In this document: piece by piece, positions 36,909-48,253 of the stretch
Layout of the letters: every line of letters starts with the position of its first letter
Numbering within the stretch: the first letter of the stretch is position 1
Made by a program: the position numbers and the translations under genes
Source: Linnemannia elongata
Lineage: Eukaryota; Mortierellomycota; Mortierellomycetes; Mortierellales; Mortierellaceae
Assembly: GCA_036320915.1 (NCBI GenBank)
Contig: JAXBDG010000011.1
Coordinates: forward strand, 332,501-396,500
DNA length: 64,000 nt
Direction: 5' to 3'
The notes under the pieces: model-generated
Database searches by the model: none
What the model was told of the DNA's origin: nothing
Seen by the model: the letters and a program-made list of their open reading frames with translations, nothing else

Positions 36909-37137
36909 TAAAAGGAAGGGTTAATCTATTTGGCAACCCGGGTTGCTCATTTTATTTGACAACCCTTTCCTTATTAGGAAAGTTTCATGGCTTATTTGAC
37001 AACCCCCCAATCTATTCTCATTTTCCAACCGGGTTGCCGTATAACAGAAGGCCTGAGGCTCAACCGTTTTACCTGGACTAATATCACCTTGTATTTTTTG
37101 TGCATAAATGTTGCGTCTTTGTTTAATCCAGGTCGTT

Positions 37138-38124
37138 CTATGGGTCAAACTGAGAGCGACGATGTTTTCTTGCATTGTGACCTTCTCTATTGCATACTCC
37201 ACATTTTGTCGAGTGCTTCTTGACCTCGGTTGCACTCCTTATCCGCGACGTTTTGGGTCTGCCTTTCGTCTTTACGTGAACTGGATCCCTCATTCCTTCA
37301 ACTCCTCTACCTTTCACAATGACTTGATCGAGACTCTCCTTGACCATATCGAACACGTCCGGATTTGAGTCTACCACCGTAATAATATCCTTCATCAGAC
37401 CCGATATCTCGCCATAGCGGCGCTTTTTTGAAAGCTGGCTTTGATCATCTCGCGAGAGGGAGGGCGCCAATGGAAAAATCTTTTGAATATCGACCATGTA
37501 CGTGGCGGCAGGGTTGACAGTTGCGTCCTCCAAGCCGACATATGCCTTCTGCGTCTTGGTGCGCAGGAAAGGCCCCATCGACTCTTCAAGGTCAATTGAA
37601 TCCTGCAGCTCTTCCTTGAACCACCGTCTGGGAATAAGCTTGAGATGATACTTGCATCGACTATCGACTTGCATGAGGTGGAAAAAGTGCCGACACACAA
37701 GTCCATTGTTTTGGAGCAGAAGACAAGTACAAAGATACGAGTCGTCGTTCAGCAGGATAACATGCTGTCGTGTCTTTTGATCAACGTCTAGGCGGTATGT
37801 CACATCAAACACGCACTTAATCCGGTCGCAAGTGACAGTTGCCATCAAGGACTTGAGCGAGGTTTTCAGACGGTCATCCCTGGATGCCTTCTCAATCTAC
37901 ATGCGAAGGTAATAGCAATCATTAATGCCCTAGTCTTTTTTTTTTTTTTTTTTTTTTTGGCTTAGCAACTTTCATCAACTAACGATCTTTTTTTTTATAA
38001 GCTTACCTCCTCCACATCGCCTGCCTCGTTTAATTGCTCCCCACTGCGCTTGGTTGGTGAGCTTTCTTCCTTGGACGCCTTTTCAAACTACAGACGAAGG
38101 CAATAGCAATCATTAATGCCTTGA

Positions 38125-38157
<33 letters not shown>

Positions 38158-41100
38158 GGCTTGGCAACTTTCATCAACTGACGATCTTTTTTTTTTATAA
38201 ACTTACCTCCTCAACATCGCCTGCCTCGTTTAATTGTTCCCCATTGCGCTCGGTTGGTAGGCCTTCTCCCTTGGATGCTCTTTTAAACTACAGACGAAGG
38301 CAAGAGCGATCTTCAGCGCCTTATTCATTTTTTTTGGGGGCTTAGCAACTTTCATCAACAAACGATCTTTTTTTTTAAATAAGCTTACCTCCTCAACATC
38401 GCCTGCCTCGTTTAATTGCTCCCCACTGCGCTCGGTTGGTAGGCCTTCATCCTTGGACGCCTTTTCAAACTACAGACGAAGGCAATATCAATCATTAATG
38501 CCTTGACCATTTTTTTGGGGGGGCTTTAGTATTTTTCATCATCTCACGATTTTATTATATGCTTACCTTGTCATCATCGCCAGCCTCGTTTGGCTGATCT
38601 TCATTGCACTCGGCAGCTCTTTCGACCTTGGTAGCTTGGTGCAATTCGGATTGATAATAGATGGATCGCATCATCTCCATCATCATCTGGCCTTTTGCTG
38701 CGATGCCAAGAAAGCGACTGTTCACATCAATAATATCAGCAAACATCTTCTTGGTGAATTGGGTCAGTGAAGGATCAGCTGTCATATCCATCCTGTAGTG
38801 TAGATACCGCGACGTCCTGGCCTCATCCGATAGCATCTTTTCAGTAGACTCGAATAGGACTGGAAGGGAGGTCTTGCTGTTAACGGCTCGCTTGATGATT
38901 GCGTTTACACTCTCCACCCTTTGTGTTGCTTGAATTCCAGCGGTGAATCTTGTACCAACCCACGGCCACGCCCAGTGCTCGCGACGCTTAAAGATCCACT
39001 CCAAGTAAGCCTCAACGTCTGGTTTGTCAACGCCAAAGACTTTAACGTGCTGCGACCATCTATTCTCGAAATCGACAACTGTGAGAGCATTTCGTGTAGT
39101 CCAAAAAGTGGAAATAAAAGCCTGCCAGTCCTTGCCGAGCGCGCCACGAAGATTTCTACCTAGATTTTGATGACCAAGATGCCAGATGCAGTTCAAGAGA
39201 ACCGTGCGTCCAATGACGCTGGCGCAGGCAGCTTCCATTGCGTGATCGTTATCGACAATAATAGTATGCGGAGCAAGATTGTCGTTTGCCATCAACAACT
39301 GTCGAAGAATCCACTCATAGTCCTTTGTGTGCTCTCCGGAGACCAATGAACATCCAACCAGGCGATTTTTTCCACTGTTGTCGACGATAACGATAGCATT
39401 GAAGGGCATACCAAACCGGTTCGTCTTGAAGGTATTATCGCTGAGGACCACATCCCGATAACGTCGGTAGAGGGATCTCTGAGAAGGACTCATCCAGAAT
39501 ATTCGTTGAAGGCGTCCTTCGGCATCAAGTTCTGTTGCAAAGTACCATTCCTTGTCCTTGCGCGCCTTGTCTTGTAGAAGCTTGTATAACTCTGCAGCCT
39601 CGGAGCCATCAGAGTACACATTGTTCCTCGCCTTTTGGATGGCGTTAGTGACCGTTCGAAGATCGAACACCTTGTCAGGCCACTCTTGATTCAGCAAGTA
39701 GATAATTTGCTTTGCGTTGAATCTGCCTGCCAGAGAAGAAATCTGCTCCAGCATTTTGTCGGTAAGCTGTCTGTCGCGTCGGTTGAATTCCATGGTGCCT
39801 TGCTCGAACCCGTGACCGCTGTGAGCTGTGACAGCGGTGGTGATGTGCCAGTACGGAGATATCATTTTTGGAGATCGAAGAACAATACGGCAAGGACAGT
39901 TGGTGCGCTTGGAAATCTTGTTGCGATGCTTTTCTGGATCCACGTTTTTCCGCGATTCGTGTTTGCCGGCGTAAGAGCAACCAAAAATTACTATTCATAA
40001 ACAAAATACATGGGTTAGACGGAAATTGTATTCAAGGAGGAGCACGTACAACTAGCAGTTTCATTATTTACCTCGGGGACATTGGCCATGTTGTTCTTCA
40101 AGTCTAGACTGCATTCGTCGCAACTGAAATCCTTGTCGGTGTGCCCAAGGATGGACCAGATCTTCAAAGATCTCCAGACTTTCAAATTGTTGGCCAAGCT
40201 GAGGTATCCACATCGATCCGTTATTCGTCTCATCAGGCTTGTCCACCACGCTAGTTTCACCACCAGCATTGTCCTCAGCAACTTCCCCTCCAGTGATCTC
40301 CACCTCAGAAATCTCCACCTGAGGAATCCCAACCTCAGAAATCTCCTCCTCGGCAATCTCCTCATCAGCAATCTCCACCTCAGAAATCTCTACCTCGACA
40401 ATCTCCTCCTCAGAAATCTCCTCCTCAGAAATCTCCACCTCAGAAATCTCCACCTCGGCAATCTCCTCCTCAGAAATCTCCTCCTCAGAAATCTCCACCT
40501 CGGCAATCTCCTCCTCAGATATCTCCTCCTCAGAAATCTCCACCTCAGAAATCTCCACCTCGGCAATCTCCTCCTTACCAATCTCCTCACTAACCTTCCC
40601 CATAGCAGCCTTCATTCCCGATACGGCTCTGTGATCAAGTATCTTTACCTCTCGGTTCCGATCACTTTTTGTAGCAACATTGCAATGACCTTGAGGTTCG
40701 ATCTACATGTTAACAGCGGTTGTTAGGTTGTAAAGAAAGATATTTTCATACATAGTAATGAAGCTTGATGTTTTGTAACAATATTTACCTTGCTATAGCC
40801 AGTTACCAGCTTAAGAAGCCTTAATCGATGTTGCGCAGACTTTGTATGGGTCCAAATTGCCGTCCTTGGATTCACGCTCCTCTCCACTGCATTAATGGCA
40901 TTAACAGCGCACGATCCGCTTCCAGGAGGTTGTTGAGGAACGGCAAAGTGTCCAGTGTCGCAGTCCCACCGACCAATGTCAATGCCGCAGCATTTTATCC
41001 AATTGCGAACGTTGTTGATGGTCACTTCAGGGATAGAACACGAGAGAGAATCCCCGAATGAGATCTTGCGCCGCTCAAAATCGACTTCAAGAGCACCCCA

Positions 41101-41966
41101 GTGATCCGGCATATGAACAATCGCGAATGCCTTTTCAAGTCGCCCACTCTTGACTAGGTCCTTCTTCCATTCCCAAAGGATATTTTGACCCCAGAGAATG
41201 ATTTGAAGGGGAGGAATGAAGAGATATCGATCGTTTGCACCATATGACATGGAAAAGAGCTCCATGACTGTACGCACAATCTCATCGTCAATGTAAATCT
41301 CTTTCATGAGGTCAAAGGTGTTTGAAATGCCTAGCGACGCGCCAGACGTTGGATTGAATTTCCACATCATGATGCCCGGGGTAGTGTAAAGAAGGGTACG
41401 GAACCAATCGGCGAACTCACGGTCGGAATTTACATCGATCCAATTCAGTATCTCTCTGGCCTTGACGATGAAAATGTTCGTGTCCACCGCACCTAGTAAG
41501 ATCTTGACAGCTGCGGATGTAAAATCGCCTATGCCTTCGATACGAATTCCCCAAGCCCCTTCAGCTTCAACTATAAAAAAAGGATTACTAAAGTTAGCAC
41601 AGAGTTATATACCAAAAAAAAATGGGAGGGGGGGTTGTCGAATAGTTCAATCCAAAAAATGATGCAAAGGCAAATGAAAACGATATTGTTTATGCGCTTC
41701 ATACCTAACATGGAGTTGGCTTGCAAAGCAATGTTTCTTGATGGAATAGTCCTGAGGGCTGCGAGTCTGGCCTCATATATCCTCTCCTTGGGTGGCGGGG
41801 GCTCATAGATGACCTCAACGTTGGCATTTGTTTTGATATTGGGCAAGGGAATTCCCAGCAACATTCGACCGGTCTGCAACTTTTGCCAGTAAGTACTGTA
41901 CATAACCCTTGACTCTTTAGATTTTGGAGGACAGTCCTCAACAGGAATAGGCTCGGTGCTTGACAT
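37138..41966 (-). CDS. Ulp1-protease / MULE-transposase fusion protein
   Basis: Eight exons, 41966-41705, 41570-40789, 40702-40072, 39990-38567, 38469-38389, 38287-38207, 38087-38007 and 37896-37138, give one open frame of about 1,366 residues. Residues about 115-335 resemble C48 (Ulp1/SENP) cysteine proteases: His244 in MPDHWGALEVDF, Asp261 in FGDSL, Gln near 300 and Cys308 in GSGSCAVNAINA. An acidic linker of [E/D][E/V]EI[S/A] pentads follows (about 375-475). Next is a FAR1-like zinc region (FESLEIFEDLVHPWAHRQGF, then TNCPCRIV). The MULE transposase core has candidate DDE residues Asp743 (LSDNTFKTN), Asp805 (IIVDNDHAM) and Glu918 (TQRVESVNAI). Three near-identical 27-residue exons precede a SWIM zinc finger (CTC...VCRHFF). 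Ulp1 genes are known on plant MULEs, usually as separate frames. The fusion rests on exon phases and could in life be two transcripts. Confidence 0.8.
37890..38570 (-). repeat. Tandem amplification of a 27-codon exon with its intron
   Basis: A ~200-bp unit is repeated head to tail inside the transposase gene. Each copy holds an 81-nt exon (38469-38389, 38287-38207, 38087-38007) with TAG acceptor and GTAAGC/T donor, plus an intron with a T-run and a conserved TTGATGAAAGTTGC-type segment. The exon starts resemble the start of the next exon (EKASRDD) and the exon ends resemble the end of the preceding one (NEAGDDDK). The unit is therefore an intron with both exon edges, amplified in phase. Confidence 0.85.
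40283..40600 (-). repeat. 15-bp coding minisatellite (acidic pentads)
   Basis: About twenty copies of a 15-nt unit encode alternating EEEIS, EEEIA and EVEIS pentapeptides in the linker between the protease and transposase parts. The antisense frame reads as a false leucine-rich repeat (LRNLHLRNLLL). Confidence 0.9.
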
Positions 41967-42483
41967 TCTAGCTTTACAATCAGCACAACATCAACTATTA
42001 ACAACTGCATATTGTTCAAGTGCAACAAGACTGGATATAAGTTTAATACTAACCGGGAACTGCGGGAAAAAGAGATCAGCAAAGGATGGGTCAAGAGTGT
42101 AACAAGTAAGCTCGATGGTTTTTTTCCTATCCTACCTTATCCTATATCAGCTTTTATAGCTTATTGCTGATGTGTCAAAAATAGGAGAAAACCGCCTTTC
42201 CTTTAGCACAAATTACACCTATTCATTATGGATCAAGCAGCTCTAAAGTCTCTTACAAGTGACAGAGAGTACAGGGTTGTCAAAAGTAATCGTCTTGCGC
42301 TGGTATGCTTAAAATTGTAGCGGGACCAGTTTATGTTGCAAGTCCGCAACACATCAATTCCCAGCTGTACCTTTTGCGATGCATCAAAAAAAAAAAAGAT
42401 AGAAAGCCAGGTGCCTTGCACATATACTACGGTACCACAATGGTTGGATGCGTATGTATGCTATGTGATGCTCCAGTCCGCTT

Positions 42484-43357
42484 TCAAGGAAAAAAAAAAT
42501 TTTGGAAGGAAGAGAGGCGTCTCGCACACTTCCTACGATATCTTGAAGGATGTATGTACATGCCTGTTCCTCTTTCTAGGAAAAAAATTTTTTTTTGGAA
42601 GGAAGCAAGGCGTCTCGCACACTTCCTACGATATCTTTAAGGATGTATGTACATGCCTGCTGCATACCATGCTCCGTTCTCAAGGAAAATTGTTTTTGCA
42701 AGGAAGAGAGGCGTCTCGCACACTTCCTACGATATCTTGAAGGATGTATGTACATGCCTGTTGCATACCATGCTCCGTTCCCAAGGAAAATTGTTTTTGC
42801 AAGGAAGAGAGGCGTCTCGCACACTTCCTACGATATCTTGAAGGATGTATGTACATGCCTGTTGCATACCATGCTCCGTTCTCAAGGAAAATTGTTTTTG
42901 CAAGGAAGAGAGGCGTCTCGCACACTTCCTACGATATCTTGAAGGATGTATGTACATGCCTGTTGCATACCATGCTCCGTTCCCAAGGAAAATTGTTTTT
43001 GCAAGGAAGAGAGGCGTCTCGCACACTTCCTACGATATCTTGAAGGATGTATGTACATGCCTGTTGCATACCATGCTCCGTTCCCAAGGAAAATTGTTTT
43101 TGCAAGGAAGAGAGGCGTCTCGCACACTTCCTACGATATCTTTAAGGATGTATGTGCATGCCTGTTGCATACCATGCCCCGTTCCTCTTTCGGGGAAAAA
43201 ATATTTTTTTGGAAGGAAGGGAGGCGTCTCGCACACTTCCTACGATATCTTTAAGGATGTATGTACATGCCCGTTGCATACCATGCTCCGTTCTCAAGGA
43301 GAATTGTTTTTGCAAGGAAGAGAGGCGCCTTACACACTTGCTACGATACCTCAATGA
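42484..43357. repeat. 101-bp satellite inside the MULE
   Basis: Nine copies of a unit containing GAGGCGTCTCGCACACTTCC lie between the divergent MULE genes. Core spacing is 101 bp (for example about 42708, 42809, 42910, 43011, 43112), with the outer copies more divergent. The period is not a multiple of three and the unit lacks stops in several frames, so overlapping open frames appear on both strands; none is likely to be a protein. Confidence 0.9.
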
Positions 43358-43591
43358 ATATACATATATATGGCTACTCAGCTAGCTTGATCAAGTATCT
43401 CTTTCAGAGTATTGTCTTATTCATAATCATCTGTTGAATAGTGAACTTTGGATTATGCATTTTCATATCAATGGTTTGTATATAAAATGAGGCACATAAA
43501 TATCCGAAAACATAGCACCTCCGATTCCTCACACATTCTTCATCTTCTTGCCAACCCCATCTCACTAAACCTTCCAGCACCCTCTCTTGGC

Positions 43592-44527
43592 ATGCCTCGC
43601 GGAACCATTTGTTCGTACTATGATTGTGGCCAAGGCCTTCTTGTCCTTGGTCGACCACTATCCAAGGCTCAAAAGAACCACGTTGTAGCCTACCACACAG
43701 ACCAACCCATCACATTCATTTGCAGGCATACCGATCAACCAACCACTTTCAATCGACAAATCGCAAAGGGCATGGATTTTGTCTGCTACTGTGGATCAAC
43801 CTTTACCCTTAACTCGTCTCTACAACGCCACTATCAGCTCTGCAAGGTTGCGAAAAACACCGCTCTAGAGGCACTCAAGAAGACGGCGCAAGTCGATGGT
43901 TCGGTTCCTAGACAAGAGAAAGATGTATCTTTACGCTTATCCGACTCAACCGGCGGCATCTCAAGCGCCAGTACCTCAAGCTTCGGCGCCTCAAGGGGCG
44001 GCACCTCGAACGGCGGCACTTCGAACGGCGGCACTTCAAGCAGCAGTACCTCGAGCGACGGCACCTCATGCGGCGACGTCATTGTTTCACGTGCGCCCAC
44101 ATCAATGGCCTTGGTGGCTGAACCTACTATCGGGCAGCTTCTGGAGCAAAAAATGATTGAGCGTCATCAAGTTTTCTTGGAGTCATTCACCGAGCATACG
44201 ACAGCCCAGCATGCCAAGTTTATGGCTTCAATGACCGAGAACCATATGACGTTCTTACAGGCTTTCACCACTGCTCAAGTTCAACAAAGCACCGATCTTC
44301 AGAGCGCCCTCGCGGAACAACATCGCAAGGCCTTCGAGCAACAGCGTATTTACCTTGATATCCAGCAGAAAAGGCAAGAAGAGTTGATGTACGAACAAAA
44401 GCTCACTAGAGATACAGTCAAGAGCCTTTTATCAACAAAGCGTGAAGGATCGTTCACTTTGGAGGTTGATGAACAAGCCCTCAAGAGAATTCAAAACGAT
44501 CCAGTTTACGTTGTTCGTCCTCATTAG
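43592..44527 (+). CDS. MULE accessory protein with a C2HC zinc finger
   Basis: The frame is open from about 43448; the ATG at 43592 (MPRGTICSYYDCG) is the preferred start, giving 311 residues, and an in-frame ATG at about 43487 is an alternative. A zinc-finger-like segment CYCGSTFTLNSSLQRHYQLC is followed by a Ser/Thr/Gly repeat stretch (GGTSNGGTSNGGTSS) and a C-terminal half rich in Gln and charged helices, with predicted coiled coil. It lies wholly inside the MULE and is transcribed away from the transposase gene. DNA binding or help in transposition is an inference from position and the finger; no named family is recognised. Confidence 0.65.
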   Translation: MPRGTICSYYDCGQGLLVLGRPLSKAQKNHVVAYHTDQPITFICRHTDQPTTFNRQIAKGMDFVCYCGSTFTLNSSLQRHYQLCKVAKNTALEALKKTAQVDGSVPRQEKDVSLRLSDSTGGISSASTSSFGASRGGTSNGGTSNGGTSSSSTSSDGTSCGDVIVSRAPTSMALVAEPTIGQLLEQKMIERHQVFLESFTEHTTAQHAKFMASMTENHMTFLQAFTTAQVQQSTDLQSALAEQHRKAFEQQRIYLDIQQKRQEELMYEQKLTRDTVKSLLSTKREGSFTLEVDEQALKRIQNDPVYVVRPH

Positions 44528-44989
44528 ACAATAAACGTATATTCTACTATAAAAGCAGCAGAGCAAGTGGGTGTGAGCAAGGGAATAGAAGGAGACAAGT
44601 GTATAGACAGGGGCTTAAGAAACAAGGGTAGAGAACAAGGTACACCCGTGTCAAGACAAAAGAAAGGGGCAAGAAAAGATGCTGTTAATGGTACAGGGGA
44701 ACTGCGGTACTTTTATATGCTTGGTTAAATGGTGATGGCAGCGTGATTGGGGGCCAGATAGCTGAGTGTAGAGGTATGGCAGATGTATTTGAGGCAGTGG
44801 CACAGAAGCGTTGACAGAGGCTGGTGCCAATGCTTTGAAGGGTGTAATATCGCAACCCGGTTGACAAATTATTTTGCAAAGTGTGACTGCCGGGTTGTCA
44901 GCTAAGGTGAGCAACCCGGGTTGTCGAATAGATTAACCCTAAAAGGAAACACTCATCAAGGTATAAAAAGCAGTGTTTCTAACCAAAAA

Positions 44990-45230
44990 ATTTTTGACCA
45001 AATTAACCAGTTAACCGGCTAAATGGCTAACCAAAAATATTGTCGGTCAATTGACCTTTTTTTTTGACCATCTTTTAACCGATTAATCAATTGACTGATT
45101 AACCCATTGACCGATTAACTCATTGATCGATTAACCCATTGACCGATTAACCCATTGACCGATTAACCCATTGATCGATTAACCCATTGACCGATTAACC
45201 CATTGGCCGATTGACCTATTGACCGATCAA
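44990..45230 (+). repeat. Left subterminal repeats of the hAT element
   Basis: Degenerate 15-16-nt units of the form ATTGACCGATTAACCC repeat about eight times from about 45084, with looser copies before. Such subterminal arrays are transposase-binding sites in known hAT elements; binding here is inferred. Confidence 0.8.
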
Positions 45231-45405
45231 GTACGCGTCATCATCGTCCCGAACCGAAAGGTCCAAGCACATCCACAATGTGTATTAAGCCAACAGCGCG
45301 CTGGTGGTTTCTTCTTTCTTTGCCCTTACATTTCCCCTCTTATCCACACGTCCTTCACCCTTCACACATATCTCCTACCCTTCATACGCAACAGCATCCA
45401 CAAGT

Positions 45406-47897
45406 ATGGAACAGCCAAGTCATACAAACAAACGACCGTCATTCGATGGAGGGTCCTCCTCATCGAAGCGCCAGCAGCAAGAGGCACCCTCCTCCACCAG
45501 ACCAACAACTACCTTCCCTTCCTCCTCGTCGTCTTCATGCTCGAGTGGCGCTTCCTTCTTGCCTACAAAAGCATCAGCGTCCTCGTCCTCTTCGTCGTTT
45601 GCGATTGCAGCATCCAACCCATCAATTGAGCCTTCGAGTGACACACCAACTCACAACAACAACGACGCAACCTCAATAATCTCAACAACTATCGAATTTG
45701 ATCCCTCAATCTCGGATGATGCTCTAGAGGAGCAAAGTGACGATGACGATCTATGGAATGACGACGATGCAGATAACCTTTCACATGCTGATGATGGCGA
45801 CCTGTTCTCGGATACATCACTCACTCCTTCCACTTCGATCAGTCAACAGTCTGGTACACCCAAAACGGTTCCAAGTAAGCACCATCTTCTGTGCAAGCCT
45901 CCTACTGCAGAATAACATAAATATTCTTCTCGATTATACATGCTAATACTTCACTGTCTGTACTTTGTAGAGGCCTACCGCAAGTACTACATATCTAGCA
46001 GAGTGAAAACCGATGAAGGCACCTATGAAAACAAATTCATTTGCAGAAAATGCAACAAGCCACTGTCCCCCAATAACGCATCTCATTCACTCAAGTATCA
46101 TTTGACCACGCACCGGCCCGACAAAGGCAAAGGAACAGCTGACAATGGAGTTTCAGGACAGCAAGGTCTTGGAGGCGGTCTTGTACAAACAACTCTCACT
46201 GGAACCTCAACAACTGTTCAAAAGAAGGAGGCGATCATCAAGGCCGCTTTAACTTGGGTTGTCACAGGCTATATACCCTTCTCAACTTTCGACTCCGACT
46301 CGTTCCGCGCCCTTATCCACTTGATCAATCCAATCATCAGTATGCCCTGTGCAGCTACAATTCGCGACAGGTTACACAACTATCGTCTTGGACTTCAGGA
46401 GAGAATCGAGCGGCTTCTTTCCGACACCTTCAAAGTGGGATCGATGACCGTCGATGACTGGACCTCTGATAGCAATCGCCCTTTTATGGGGATTACCCTG
46501 CATTGGCTTGACAGCGAGTTCAAAGGATACGAATGTACATTGGATCTTGTCCCCCACCCATACCCTCACAATGGAGAGTCGATTGCCAAGTTGATTAGTA
46601 AGTGTGGATTGAGGATGTGTGTCTTTATTATCATTTATGCATTTTTTTTCACGTTTACATTGGAAGAAAACAATCCTAACCATTTTTTTTAACTTCGGAC
46701 GAAATAGGAGAGACAAGCGAGCATTGGAAGGTCCAAGGTGCGATTGCGGCACTGACGACCGATAACGCCTCAGTAATGATCAATGCTGCGGGAAGGGCGG
46801 GACTAGAACGGGTACCCTGTGCTTGTCACATCTTGCACAATTCGGTCAAGGCTGCACTCGAGAAGCAGGAGCGACTGAACAATGTTATGATCAAGCTTCA
46901 CCAACTTGCTTCATTCTTTCATCGCAGTCCCAAAATGGCGCAGGCTCTTGAGCTTGAGCAGGTACGACTGAACAGGACACCGCAGCTCAAGGTCATTATG
47001 GATGTGGAAACTCGGTGGAACAGTTCTCTGGCCATGTTACGACGGATGGTTGAGCTCAAGGTACCGATGGCGGCGGTTCGTACGGCGTTGCGTCAGATGC
47101 CAGACGAGCAGGAAAATCTCGCAACTATGAACAACATTTACCCGGGGAACAACGAATGGAGAACGGTGGATTTAATCATTGATGCTCTAAGCGTCTTCGA
47201 GGACGCCACTCTGCTATTCAGCTCCTCCGATTATGGACTCGCCGCATCCATGTTCCCTTGGATGACAATGTTGTTGTTTGCAATGGAGGAGAATCTTTCT
47301 GGAATCGAGGAAGTGGAGACCCTTCGGAGCAACCTTCAACTTGAGATAGGAAACCGTGTCAGGGAATCGGATATCTTGATTAAGGCCTCGTTCTTTCACC
47401 CAACATTCAACCTGCTCTACAAACAATGCAATGAGGAGAACTTTGACGCCCTTAAGGACCTACTGCGCAGAGAGATGCAGGATATCGCGCCACCCGCCAA
47501 CACCCCTGTTCAACCAGCAGGAGAAAAACCGACTCACAAATTGGCAAGGGCGATGCAACGGCTTTATGACATGCAAAACACAGGAGTCAACGGACGACAA
47601 CATAATGACGCACCAGGAGATGAACTTGACCGATATTTCCAGTGTGTTCAATGCCAGGATTTCAAAATCAACCCTTTGGATTGGTGGAGGCAACACGATA
47701 CAGTCTTTCCCGTCATGGCACAGTTAGCTCGAAAGTATCTGTCGATCCCTGCAGCATCAGTCGCGTCCGAGAGAATGTTCAGCATTGCCGGAAACTTTGT
47801 CACAGCTAAACGTAACCGGCTGACCGACGAGGGTGTCAGCGATCTTGTTTTTAGTAACAATGCATTGAACACCCTGCAGAAAGCAAGCAAGAAATGA
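45406..47897 (+). CDS. hAT-family transposase
   Basis: Three exons, 45406-45874, 45971-46597 and 46708-47897, join to 761 residues. The first ~155 residues are Ser/Thr/Asp-rich. A BED-type zinc finger follows (CRKCNKPLSPNNASHSLKYH). The catalytic RNase H-like core includes the DDWTS and TTDNASVM acidic motifs and the CACHILHNSVK segment typical of the family. The C-terminal hATC dimerisation region is complete (WWRQHDTVFPVMAQLARKYL, then ASERMFSIAG and a final RNRLTDE helix). No stop or frameshift interrupts it, and both introns are GT-AG. Intact ends and protein suggest an autonomous copy. Confidence 0.92.
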
Positions 47898-47969
47898 AAT
47901 AAAACAATGAGTAATCACACTATTATACCTTATTATTATTCTTTCCCTACTTAAGTCGCTTTAATAGAC

Positions 47970-48225
47970 CCTATTATAACCGATTAGCTGATTAACCATT
48001 TGACCGATTAACCGATTAACCGATTAACTGACTAAGCGATTGACCGATTAGCCATTTGACTGATTAACTGATTAATTTATTGACCGATTAACCATTTGAC
48101 TGATTAACCAATTAACCTAAACTGGTTAACCGTCAATTGACCAAAAATTGACTTGACTTTTTGACCGATTAATCGACTCACCCAACTGGTCAATTGACTT
48201 TTTGACCAAAAAAAAATCGGTTAAA
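47970..48225 (+). repeat. Right subterminal repeats of the hAT element
   Basis: GATTAACC, GACCGATTA and TTGACTGATTA units in irregular tandem order mirror the left subterminal array and end in the terminal inverted repeat. Confidence 0.8.
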
Positions 48226-48253
48226 AACCTTGATAAAAAGTGTAAAAAGATCG

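Larger units (their letters stand above)
36918..44939. mobile_element. Complete Mutator-like element (MULE), 8.0 kb
   Basis: Terminal inverted repeats start GGGTTAATCTATT at 36918 and, as reverse complement, at 44939. The first ~32 bp of each end match with two differences and include the palindrome CAACCCGGGTTG; further TTGACAACCC-type motifs repeat inward. The flanks carry a perfect 9-bp target duplication TAAAAGGAA at 36909-36917 and 44940-44948, the length known for Mutator transposition. Inside are a minus-strand protease-transposase gene (41966-37138), a plus-strand zinc-finger gene (43592-44527), and a 101-bp satellite between their divergent starts. Intact ends, matching duplication and open frames suggest a recent insertion. 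Confidence 0.93.
44971..48232 (+). mobile_element. Complete hAT transposon, 3.3 kb
   Basis: The left end reads CAGTGTTTCTAACC (44971) and the right end, reverse complemented from 48232, CAAGGTTTTTAACC; 11 of 14 bases match. An exact 8-bp target duplication ATAAAAAG flanks it at 44963-44970 and 48233-48240, as expected for hAT. One transposase gene occupies the centre. Both subterminal regions are packed with GATTAACC/TTGACC repeats. The left end is 31 bp from the right end of the MULE, and the right flank is the 3' flank of a tRNA gene. Confidence 0.9.

Noticed and set aside
40082..40726. Plus-strand 214-codon frame resembling a leucine-rich repeat protein
   Set aside because: It is the antisense of the acidic pentad minisatellite in the MULE gene.
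42484..43357. Overlapping 60-170-codon frames on both strands rich in cysteine and leucine
   Set aside because: They are produced by the 101-bp satellite, whose unit lacks stops in several frames; the same peptide recurs in different frames.
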